A program made the position numbers and the translations under genes. The notes beneath the pieces are model-generated. The model was not told the origin of the DNA and made no database searches. It worked only from the letters and a program-made list of their open reading frames with translations. DNA of 64,000 bases, taken from positions 296,473 through 360,472 of the forward strand of contig NZ_MDEN01000064.1 in assembly GCF_001705435.1 (NCBI RefSeq), written 5' to 3'. This DNA is from Pseudomonas graminis (GTDB lineage: Bacteria > Pseudomonadota > Gammaproteobacteria > Pseudomonadales > Pseudomonadaceae). Positions 9,220 to 17,763 of the stretch are shown here, in pieces. Each line of letters opens with the position of its first letter. Within the stretch, counting starts at the first letter, position 1.

Positions 9220-10827
9220 TTGAAATCGACATTCAAACTCGCAACATTGCGCAGCGCGATCGCACTGGCGGTATTCAGCGTCGCGGTCGGCGTATCGGCC
9301 AAGCCTCTGGTGGTCTGCACCGAAGCCAGCCCGGAAGGTTTCGACACGGCGCTCTACACCACCGCCGTGACCGCCGATGCGTCGGCGGAAACCATTTACA
9401 ACCGTCTGGTGGATTTCAAGCCGGGCACCACAGAGATCGTTCCCGCACTGGCGGAAACGTGGGAGATCAGCGATGACGGCCTGACCTACACGTTCCATCT
9501 GCGCAAAGGCGTCAAGTTTCACACCACCGAATACTTCAAACCGACCCGCGACATGAACGCCGATGACGTGGTCTGGAGCTTCCAGCGTCAACTGGACCCC
9601 AACCACCCTTGGCACAAACAGTCGGAGGTCGGTTACCCGTACTTCGAGAGCATGGGTTTCAAAGAGCTGCTGAAGAGCGTCGAGAAAGTGGACGACAGCA
9701 CCGTCAAGTTCACCCTGACACGCCGCGAAGCGCCGTTCCTGGCTGACGTCGCCATGGCCTTTGCCTCGGTGTACTCGGCGGAATACGCCGATCAACTGCT
9801 CAAAGCGAACAAGACCGGCAACCTCAACAGCCAGCCCATCGGCACCGGTCCGTTTATTTTCCAGCGCTATGCCAAGGACGCTCAGGTCCGCTTCAAGGCC
9901 AACCCGGAATATTTCCGTGGCAAGCCGCCGGCTGACACCCTGATCTTCGCCATCGCTACCGACAACAACGTGCGCCTGCAGAAGCTCAGGGCCAACGAGT
10001 GTCAGGTTGCGTTGTACCCGAAGCCGGACGACATTCCGAACATCAAGAAAGACCCGAACCTCAAGGTCGATGAGCTGAACTCGATGACCACCGCGTACAT
10101 CGCCATGAACACCACGCACAAATACATGAGCGATGTGCGCGTGCGTAAAGCAATCGAGATTGCGTTTGATAAGGAAGCCTACGTCAAAGCGCTGTTCGGC
10201 AAGGACAATGCCACCGTCGCCGTGAACCCGTATCCGGACACGCTGCTGGGTTACAACAAAGACCTGAAAAACCCTGCCCACGATCTGGACAAGGCGCGCG
10301 CCCTGCTCAAGGAAGCCGGCGTTCCGGAAGGCACCGTGCTGACCCTGTTCACCCGTAACGGCGGCGGTCCGACCAACCCTAATCCGGCCATGGGCGCACA
10401 AATGATGCAGTCCGACCTGGCCAAAGTCGGCATTAAGTTAGATATACGCGTCATGGAATGGGGCGAAATGCTCAAACGTGCCAAAAACGGCGAACACGAC
10501 ATGGTGTCGGCCGGCTGGTCAGGTGACAATGGCGACCCTGATAACTTCCTGACCCCACTGCTCAGTTGCGAGGCCGCCAAAAACGGCGAAAACTACGCGC
10601 GCTGGTGTAATCAGAAGTTCCAGACGTTGATCGATCAGGCTCGGGAAAAGACCGACCCGGCCGAACGCGCTTCGCTCTACGAGCAGGCTCAAGTGATCTT
10701 CAATCAGGACCTGCCGTGGATCAGCATGGCCCACACCAAGGTGTTCACTGCAATGCGCAACAACGTGGAGGGTTACCACATCAGCCCTCTCACCACTAAT
10801 AACTTCGCTACCACCCAAGTGAAGTAG
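9220..10827 (+). CDS. dppA: Dipeptide ABC transporter periplasmic binding protein, DppA4-like (fourth)
   Basis: 535-aa family 5 binding protein adjacent to the permease genes. I chose the TTG at 9220 because GGAG (9208-9211) lies 8 nt upstream and the protein then starts with a standard signal peptide (MKSTFKLATLRSAIALAVFS, cleaved after VSA before KPLVVCTEASPEGFD). A GTG at 9169 would add 17 unlikely residues. It is the most divergent of the four copies: FNADDV is NADDVVWSFQR, and MTTAYIAMNTTHKYMSDVRVRKAIEIAFDKE replaces the tandem copies' VRQALDMAVDK region. The C-terminal WGEMLKRAKNGEHDMVSAGWSGDNGDPDNFL block is conserved. It is probably the core DppA of the system. Confidence 0.92.
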   Translation: MKSTFKLATLRSAIALAVFSVAVGVSAKPLVVCTEASPEGFDTALYTTAVTADASAETIYNRLVDFKPGTTEIVPALAETWEISDDGLTYTFHLRKGVKFHTTEYFKPTRDMNADDVVWSFQRQLDPNHPWHKQSEVGYPYFESMGFKELLKSVEKVDDSTVKFTLTRREAPFLADVAMAFASVYSAEYADQLLKANKTGNLNSQPIGTGPFIFQRYAKDAQVRFKANPEYFRGKPPADTLIFAIATDNNVRLQKLRANECQVALYPKPDDIPNIKKDPNLKVDELNSMTTAYIAMNTTHKYMSDVRVRKAIEIAFDKEAYVKALFGKDNATVAVNPYPDTLLGYNKDLKNPAHDLDKARALLKEAGVPEGTVLTLFTRNGGGPTNPNPAMGAQMMQSDLAKVGIKLDIRVMEWGEMLKRAKNGEHDMVSAGWSGDNGDPDNFLTPLLSCEAAKNGENYARWCNQKFQTLIDQAREKTDPAERASLYEQAQVIFNQDLPWISMAHTKVFTAMRNNVEGYHISPLTTNNFATTQVK

Positions 10828-10891
10828 AAGAAGAATCCGGCGGGCTCTGCTACCCAGAGACCTGCCGGTACCTGATGAGGTACACGAGAAG

Positions 10892-11902
<1,011 letters not shown>

Positions 11903-11913
11903 GATCCCTTTTT

Positions 11914-12825
11914 ATGAGCACACCTACTCCCGTAGCAGCAGTCGATCAAAGCCTGCTCTACCCGTCCGTCTACAAAGAGTTCTGGCAGCACTTCTCCAAG
12001 AACAAAGGCGCCGTCGCGGGCCTGGCGTTCATGCTGGTGATCGTGTTCTGCGCCCTGTTCGCGCCGTGGGTTGCCCCCCATGACCCGAGCGAGCAATACC
12101 GCGATTTCCTGCTGACCCCGCCGGTCTGGCTTGAAGGCGGCCAATGGCAGTTTCTGCTGGGCACCGATGAACTGGGCCGCGACCTGCTGTCGCGTCTGAT
12201 TCAGGGTTCGCGCCTGTCGCTGCTGATCGGTTTGTCGTCGGTGGTGATGTCGCTGATTCCGGGCATCCTCATGGGCCTGCTGGCCGGTTTCTTCCCGAAA
12301 ATCCTCGGCCCGACCATCATGCGTCTGATGGATATCATGCTGGCGCTGCCGTCGCTGCTGCTGGCGGTGGCCATCGTCGCGATCCTCGGCCCTGGCCTGA
12401 TCAACACCGTCATCGCCATCGCCATCGTTTCCCTGCCGTCCTACGTGCGTCTGACCCGTGCAGCCGTTATGGGCGAACTGAACCGTGACTACGTGACCGC
12501 CGCGCGTCTGGCCGGCGCAACGCTGCCGCGCCTGATGTTCATCACCGTGCTGCCCAACTGCATGGCGCCGCTGATCGTTCAGGCCACCTTGAGTTTCTCC
12601 TCGGCGATCCTCGACGCTGCGGCGCTGGGCTTCCTGGGTCTGGGTGTACAACCGCCGACGCCTGAGTGGGGCACCATGCTCGCTTCGGCCCGCGACTACA
12701 TCGAACGCGCCTGGTGGGTGGTGAGCCTCCCGGGTCTGACCATTTTGCTCAGCGTGCTGGCAATCAACCTGATGGGCGACGGTCTGCGCGATGCGCTGGA
12801 CCCGAAACTCAAGAACGCCGCCTGA
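11914..12825 (+). CDS. dppC: Dipeptide ABC transporter inner-membrane permease DppC
   Basis: 303-aa permease partner of DppB. The N-terminal cytoplasmic segment with a first helix (GAVAGLAFMLVIVFCALFAPWVAPHDP) and the LLGTDELGRDLLSRLIQGSRLSL motif are diagnostic of the OppC/DppC subfamily. The EAA loop is YVTAARLAGATLPRLMFITVLPNCMAPLIV near residue 192. It ends 10 bp before dppD, indicating tight translational coupling across dppBCDF. Confidence 0.95.
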   Translation: MSTPTPVAAVDQSLLYPSVYKEFWQHFSKNKGAVAGLAFMLVIVFCALFAPWVAPHDPSEQYRDFLLTPPVWLEGGQWQFLLGTDELGRDLLSRLIQGSRLSLLIGLSSVVMSLIPGILMGLLAGFFPKILGPTIMRLMDIMLALPSLLLAVAIVAILGPGLINTVIAIAIVSLPSYVRLTRAAVMGELNRDYVTAARLAGATLPRLMFITVLPNCMAPLIVQATLSFSSAILDAAALGFLGLGVQPPTPEWGTMLASARDYIERAWWVVSLPGLTILLSVLAINLMGDGLRDALDPKLKNAA

Positions 12826-12835
12826 GGACGTCCGA

Positions 12836-13804
12836 ATGTCTCTTTTAAACATCAAGAACCTCAACGTGCGCTTCGGCGACGCCACGGCCACCCCGGTCGT
12901 CGACGGCCTGGATCTGGCCGTCGACAAGGGCGAAGTGCTGGCGATCGTGGGCGAATCGGGTTCGGGTAAATCCGTGACCATGATGGCGCTCATGGGCCTG
13001 ATCGAGCACCCCGGCATCGTCACCGCCGACGCCCTGGTCTTCGACGGCAAGGACATGCTCACGCTCAATGCGCGGCAGCGTCGCAAGATCGTCGGCAAAG
13101 ACATGTCGATGGTCTTTCAGGACCCGATGACCGCGCTGAACCCGAGCTACACCGTGGGCTTCCAGATCAAGGAAGTGCTCAAGCAGCACTTGGGTCTGTC
13201 CGGACGCGCGGCCCACCAGCGCGCACTTGAGCTGTTGCAGAAAGTAGAGATCCCGGGCGCCGCTCAGCGTCTGGACGCCTACCCGCATCAACTCTCGGGC
13301 GGCATGAGCCAGCGTGTTGCGATCGCCATGGCCATCGCCGGCGAGCCGAAGCTGCTGATCGCCGACGAACCGACCACGGCATTGGACGTGACCATCCAGG
13401 CGCAGATCATGGACCTGCTGCTGGCCCTGCAGAAAGAGCAGGACATGGCGCTGGTGCTCATCACCCACGACCTCGCCGTGGTAGCCGAAACCGCTCAGCG
13501 GGTCTGCGTGATGTATGCCGGCCAAGCCGTGGAAGTGGGTCAGGTGCCGGGGCTGTTCGACGTCCCGGCGCACCCGTACAGCGAAGCACTGCTGGCGGCG
13601 ATTCCCGAGCACAGCATGGGCGCCGCGCGCCTGTCGACGCTGCCGGGTATCGTGCCGGGGCGCTACGACCGTCCAAGCGGCTGCCTGCTGTCGCCGCGCT
13701 GCCCGTACGTCCAGGACAAATGCCGCCAGCAACGCCCGGGCCTTGACCCGAAAGCCCATAGCCTGGCGCGTTGCTTCTTTCCGCTGAATCAGGAGGTGGC
13801 GTGA
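12836..13804 (+). CDS. dppD: Dipeptide ABC transporter ATPase DppD
   Basis: 322-aa cytoplasmic ATPase. The ATG at 12836 follows GAGGA in the dppC stop region. Visible are Walker A GESGSGKS (about residue 40), Q-loop VFQDPMTALNP, signature LSGGMSQRV, Walker B LLIADEPTTALD and switch His in LITHDLAVV. The C-terminal oligopeptide-transporter domain carries the cysteine-rich stretch CLLSPRCPYVQDKC, which in this subfamily can bind an Fe-S cluster. The stop codon shares its last base with the dppF start. Confidence 0.95.
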   Translation: MSLLNIKNLNVRFGDATATPVVDGLDLAVDKGEVLAIVGESGSGKSVTMMALMGLIEHPGIVTADALVFDGKDMLTLNARQRRKIVGKDMSMVFQDPMTALNPSYTVGFQIKEVLKQHLGLSGRAAHQRALELLQKVEIPGAAQRLDAYPHQLSGGMSQRVAIAMAIAGEPKLLIADEPTTALDVTIQAQIMDLLLALQKEQDMALVLITHDLAVVAETAQRVCVMYAGQAVEVGQVPGLFDVPAHPYSEALLAAIPEHSMGAARLSTLPGIVPGRYDRPSGCLLSPRCPYVQDKCRQQRPGLDPKAHSLARCFFPLNQEVA

Positions 13805-14778
13805 TGAGCGAAATCGTACTGACCGCTCGTGACCTTACTCGTCACTACGATGTGTCCCGTGGGCTGTTCAAGCCCCATGCAACCGTGCGCGCGCTCAACG
13901 GCGTGTCGTTCGAACTCGAAGCCGGCAAGACCCTGGCGGTGGTCGGTGAGTCCGGCTGCGGCAAGTCCACGCTGGCCCGCGCGCTGACGCTGATCGAAGA
14001 GCCTTCTTCGGGATCGTTGAAGATCGCCGGCCAGGAAGTCACCGGCGCGACCAAGGCACAACGCAAACAGCTGCGCAAAGACGTACAGATGGTGTTCCAG
14101 AGTCCTTACGCGTCGCTCAATCCGCGGCAGAAGGTCGGTGATCAACTGGGCGAGCCGCTGCTGATCAACACCAGTCTGTCCGCCGCCGAACGCCGCGAGA
14201 AAGTGCAGGCGATGATGGCTCAGGTCGGTCTGCGTCCCGAGCACTATCAGCGCTACCCGCACATGTTTTCCGGCGGTCAGCGTCAACGTATCGCGCTGGC
14301 GCGGGCGATGATGCTGCAGCCCAAAGTGCTGGTGGCGGACGAACCGACGTCTGCCCTCGACGTGTCGATTCAGGCTCAGGTGCTGAACCTGTTCATGGAC
14401 CTGCAGCAAGAGTTCAACACCGGTTACGTGTTCATCTCCCACAACCTGGCGGTGGTGCGTCACGTCGCCGACACCGTGCTGGTGATGTACCTCGGTCGCC
14501 CGGCCGAGATGGGTCCCAAGGACGAGATCTATAACCGTCCGCTGCACCCGTACACCCAGGCGCTGCTGTCGGCGACCCCGACGATCCACCCGGACCCGTC
14601 GAAGCCGAAGATCAAAATCGTCGGCGAACTGCCTAACCCGTTGAACCCTCCGTCCGGCTGCGCGTTTCACAAGCGCTGCCCGTACGCGACAGAGCGCTGC
14701 GCCGCCGAAGTGCCGGAACTGCGCTGGGTCGACAACCGGCAGGTTGCCTGCCATTACGCGGAACAGTTTGTGGCGTGA
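13804..14778 (+). CDS. dppF: Dipeptide ABC transporter ATPase DppF
   Basis: 324-aa second ATPase of the pair. Its ATG (13804) overlaps the dppD stop as TGATG and has AGGAGG at 13791-13796, 7 nt upstream. Motifs: Walker A GESGCGKST, Q-loop VFQSPYASLNP, signature FSGGQRQRI, Walker B VLVADEPTSALD, switch His in FISHNLAVV, and a C-terminal CAFHKRCPYATERC cysteine cluster. It is the last gene of the dpp operon and is followed by a strong intrinsic terminator. Confidence 0.95.
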   Translation: MSEIVLTARDLTRHYDVSRGLFKPHATVRALNGVSFELEAGKTLAVVGESGCGKSTLARALTLIEEPSSGSLKIAGQEVTGATKAQRKQLRKDVQMVFQSPYASLNPRQKVGDQLGEPLLINTSLSAAERREKVQAMMAQVGLRPEHYQRYPHMFSGGQRQRIALARAMMLQPKVLVADEPTSALDVSIQAQVLNLFMDLQQEFNTGYVFISHNLAVVRHVADTVLVMYLGRPAEMGPKDEIYNRPLHPYTQALLSATPTIHPDPSKPKIKIVGELPNPLNPPSGCAFHKRCPYATERCAAEVPELRWVDNRQVACHYAEQFVA

Positions 14779-14796
14779 TGGTTGAGTAAGAAAAAG

Positions 14797-14828
14797 GCCG
14801 TTGCGTGTGAGCGCAACGGCTTTTTTTT
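14797..14828 (+). terminator. Rho-independent terminator of the dpp operon
   Basis: GCCGTTGCG (14797-14805), loop TGTGAG, CGCAACGGC (14812-14820), then a run of eight T. The stem is perfect and preceded by five A, so it can also serve the convergent reductase gene on the minus strand. It starts 18 bp after the dppF stop. Confidence 0.93.
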
Positions 14829-14837
14829 GTGGCTGGC

Positions 14838-14923
14838 GTAGGACTGGCTTTAGCCGGGAATTGCATTGTAGGACTGGCTTTAGCCGGGAATTGCTTTTAG
14901 TAGGACCGGCTTTAGCCGGGAAT
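14838..14923. repeat. Three direct tandem copies of a CCGGCTTTAGCCGG-type repeat
   Basis: The unit GTAGGACYGGCTTTAGCCGG followed by GAAT occurs at 14838-14861, 14868-14891 and 14900-14923, all in the same orientation and 30-32 bp apart. Each holds a short inverted repeat (CCGGC-TTTA-GCCGG in the third copy; CTGGC in the first two). Further copies lie at 44203-44226 and 44460-44482. This is a short repeat family between convergent genes. Confidence 0.85.
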
Positions 14924-14951
14924 GACCCGACAGGCTCACAAGCAGATCCGA

Positions 14952-17507
14952 TCAATACACATCACGCCGATACCGACCCTGCTCGATCAAATCCCGAACG
15001 GCGTCTTCACCAAGCAGCGCGTTCAACGTCGCATCGACACCCGCCGCCATACCTTCGAGGCTGCCGCAGATGTAGATCACAGCGCCCTCGGCCAGCCAGC
15101 GACGCAGCTCATCAGCGGCCTCCCGCAATCGATCCTGCACGTAGATCTTCTCAGCCTGATCCCGGGAAAACGCCAGGTCCAGACGCGCCATTTCCCCACT
15201 CGCCAGCCAGCCGTTGAGTTCCTCCGCGCAGTGGAAATCGTGGGCAGCGTGGCGCTCGCCAAACAGCAGCCAGTTGCGCTGCTCACCCGACGCGACGCGC
15301 GCCTTGAGCAAGCTGCGCAGGCCCGCCAGTCCGGTGCCGTTACCGATCAAGATCATGGGTGCCGATTCGGCCGGCAGGTGGAAACCACTGTTCCGACGCA
15401 CCCGCAGACTGATCGCGTCGCCCACCGCAGCATGCTCGGTCAGCCAGCCCGAACACAGCCCGAGGCGGCCATCGGGGTGCATCTCCTGACGCACGATCAG
15501 CTGCAACACACCGTCCTGGGGAATCGACGCGATCGAATACTCGCGCATCGCCAGCGGCACCAGCGCATCGATCAACGCCTGCGCGTGCAAGCCCACCAGA
15601 TGACTGCGATTCACCGGTAATTGCCGCGAGCACAAGGCTTGGCCGAGGGTCTCGCTCAAGCCATCGACAGTGACCTGCGTTTCAGCAGCGATGCCCAACC
15701 CGGACAGGAACTGCTCGACCGCAGAGGCCGGGTTGCGTGGCAACACCTCCACCAGATCGCCGGCCTCCCAGAGGGTTGTCGAATCGGCTGTCAGGCCGAG
15801 CATGAACACTTTCGAACCCACGCTTCCGGGGTTCAGCCATTCCCGGGCCACCAGCGTCCAGTTGTGATACTCCGGCGCTTGCCAGACGGTCGTCGGCGTC
15901 GAGCCGGTCAACTGGCCCAGTTGCTGTTGCCAGTGTTGCAGCGCCGCACCGTCGCCGCTGTCCACTTCCACCGGTGCGAACAGCGTGCGTCCGCCGCGCT
16001 CCGCCAGCCAGCCATGCAGCCGCTGAGCGAACCCGCAGAACTGCTGATACTGACGATCGCCCAGCCCAAGCACCGCGTAGTTGAGATTGTCCAGCGCCAG
16101 CGGCCGACCCAGCACCTTGCGCTCAAATCCGCGGGCGCTGTCGGGCGCCTCGCCGTCGCCGAAGGTACTCACGACGAACAGCGCATTGCGGCTCTGATAG
16201 AGGTCCTGCTCGGTGATGTCGCCCAGACGCTGCACCTTCACCGGCACCCCGGCGGTTTGCAGCTGGCCGGCCGTCTGCCAGGCGAGTTGCTCGGCGAACC
16301 CGCTCTGGCTGGCAAAGCCGATCAACCAGGCCGCGCCCTGCTCGCCCGTCGTCGTCGACACTTCACCGCGGGCGTTGCGAATGTCGCGCTTCTTGCGTCG
16401 GCGGTCCAGGTAGAGCAACCAGCCGGTGACGAAGAACAGCGGCATCAATAGCGCGGCAACGGTGACGACGATGCGCCCGATCAGGCCGAAGTAGCTGCCG
16501 GTGTGCAGCGCATAGTTGCTGATCAACAACTGAGAACCGAGGCCTTTCTCGGAATAGCGCGACACCGCCTTAAGCGTGCCATCGGCCGGATCGAGGCTGA
16601 TCTGGTTCAAGGCACGGGCATGCGGCGCGGTTTTAAGGAGGTAAAACACCGTGGCCATCTGGCCCGGTGCCTGGGGCATGCGCAGGTTGTAGGCCTTGAG
16701 ATCCGGGCCGGCAGCGCTCTGGATGGTCTGCCAGATGGCGTCATAGTCCGGGGCCGAGGCCGCGATTTCCTTGGGCGCCTCTTTCGCAGCAGGGACTGGA
16801 CGCGCCCCTGCGCCACGGCGCTGCTCGCCCGCCACGGGAGGATCGCCAATCAGCTTGGTCATGCCGTTGCTGAACCAGTCGTAGGACCACATCAGACCGG
16901 TGATCGCCAGCAGCAGATAGATGATCAGGCACCAGGTGCCGAACACCGAATGCAGGTCCCAATTGAAACTGCGTCCCTTCTTCGCCCAGTCCATGGTCAG
17001 CCAGACGCGCCAGTTCAGCGGCTTGCGCGGCCAGCGTAGATAGAGCCCGGAGAGGCAGAAGAAAATGAGGATCAACGTGCAAGCTGCGGTGACTTGCTTG
17101 CCGTATTCCCCTGCAGCCAGGAATCGGTGCAGGTTGAGGATGAACCCGAAGAAGTCCTGACCGACGGCGTCCTCGGTGAACGCGCCGGTGTAGGGGTTGA
17201 AGTTGTGCATCTCGCCGCGGCGCTGGCCGGGCGGCGGTGTGAACCAGACCTGGGCGATCCTGTCGCCGCCGACATCGATGCGGAACATCGCTACCTTGTC
17301 TTTGCCCTGGGCTTCAACCTTGCTGACCATTTCCGCCAGTGACAGTTGGCGACCCTGGGGCTGCACGAACAACACGTCAGGGTTGAGCGCGTCGACGATT
17401 TCGTCTTCGAAGGAGTACAGCGCGCCCGTGATCCCCATCAGGGCAAGCACAAGACCGGCCGTGATCCCGAAGAACCAGTGCACTTGAAACAGGACTTTCT
17501 TCAACAC
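14952..17507 (-). CDS. PepSY-domain membrane flavoprotein reductase (PiuB-like; flavodoxin plus FAD/NADPH domains)
   Basis: About 851-aa membrane reductase. Four hydrophobic helices with a PepSY layout fill the first 380 residues (QVHWFFGITAGLVLALMGIT near the start; ALLMPLFFVTGWLLYLDRRRKK near residue 365). A flavodoxin domain follows (FASQSGFAEQLA, VVSTFGDGEAPDSARGFE), then a CysJ-like FAD/NADPH module (MREYSIASIPQDG, LGLCSGWLTE, LIGNGTGLAG, YICGSLEGMAAG). It probably moves electrons from NADPH through FAD and FMN across the membrane to reduce ferric chelates. I chose the GTG at 17507 because GAGGGG lies 6 nt upstream; GTG 17525 and TTG 17504 are alternatives. Its place beside piuA/piuC matches PA4513 of P. 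aeruginosa from memory. Confidence 0.85.
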   Translation of the reverse strand: MLKKVLFQVHWFFGITAGLVLALMGITGALYSFEDEIVDALNPDVLFVQPQGRQLSLAEMVSKVEAQGKDKVAMFRIDVGGDRIAQVWFTPPPGQRRGEMHNFNPYTGAFTEDAVGQDFFGFILNLHRFLAAGEYGKQVTAACTLILIFFCLSGLYLRWPRKPLNWRVWLTMDWAKKGRSFNWDLHSVFGTWCLIIYLLLAITGLMWSYDWFSNGMTKLIGDPPVAGEQRRGAGARPVPAAKEAPKEIAASAPDYDAIWQTIQSAAGPDLKAYNLRMPQAPGQMATVFYLLKTAPHARALNQISLDPADGTLKAVSRYSEKGLGSQLLISNYALHTGSYFGLIGRIVVTVAALLMPLFFVTGWLLYLDRRRKKRDIRNARGEVSTTTGEQGAAWLIGFASQSGFAEQLAWQTAGQLQTAGVPVKVQRLGDITEQDLYQSRNALFVVSTFGDGEAPDSARGFERKVLGRPLALDNLNYAVLGLGDRQYQQFCGFAQRLHGWLAERGGRTLFAPVEVDSGDGAALQHWQQQLGQLTGSTPTTVWQAPEYHNWTLVAREWLNPGSVGSKVFMLGLTADSTTLWEAGDLVEVLPRNPASAVEQFLSGLGIAAETQVTVDGLSETLGQALCSRQLPVNRSHLVGLHAQALIDALVPLAMREYSIASIPQDGVLQLIVRQEMHPDGRLGLCSGWLTEHAAVGDAISLRVRRNSGFHLPAESAPMILIGNGTGLAGLRSLLKARVASGEQRNWLLFGERHAAHDFHCAEELNGWLASGEMARLDLAFSRDQAEKIYVQDRLREAADELRRWLAEGAVIYICGSLEGMAAGVDATLNALLGEDAVRDLIEQGRYRRDVY

Positions 17508-17646
17508 CCTCGACCCCTCACTCACCCGCTACGGCGCGCATTATGCGCACAAACGGCATACATTCTCATCTGTGGCTGATTCTTGATGCAGAACCAGTGG
17601 GAGCGGTCTTGCCCTGACACCCCGCGCTCGCCTGGCCAGCGCAAAA

Positions 17647-17744
17647 CTTGTGGGAGTGAGCTTGCTCACGAAGAGGCCGGTACATTCAGCCACTTTCTCT
17701 GAAGACTGAAAGTAAGCATTCGCGAGCAAGCTCGCTCCCACAAG
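17647..17744. repeat. REPIN (GTGGGAGNGAGCTTGCTC family), inverted pair
   Basis: CTTGTGGGAGTGAGCTTGCT plus CACGAA (17647-17672) faces its reverse complement at 17719-17744 with two mismatches and a 46-nt spacer. Each arm is itself partly palindromic (GAGCTTGCTC). This is the common Pseudomonas REP doublet; it lies between the reductase and piuA genes. Related doublets occur at 44302-44396, 45441-45519 and 52846-52940. Confidence 0.88.
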
Positions 17745-17763
17745 TGACGTGTCCGAATCCGGA

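Noticed and set aside
14838..14923. Possible mini CRISPR array
   Set aside because: Three 24-bp units with 6-8 bp gaps, and the same sequence scattered elsewhere as single copies; no cas genes.
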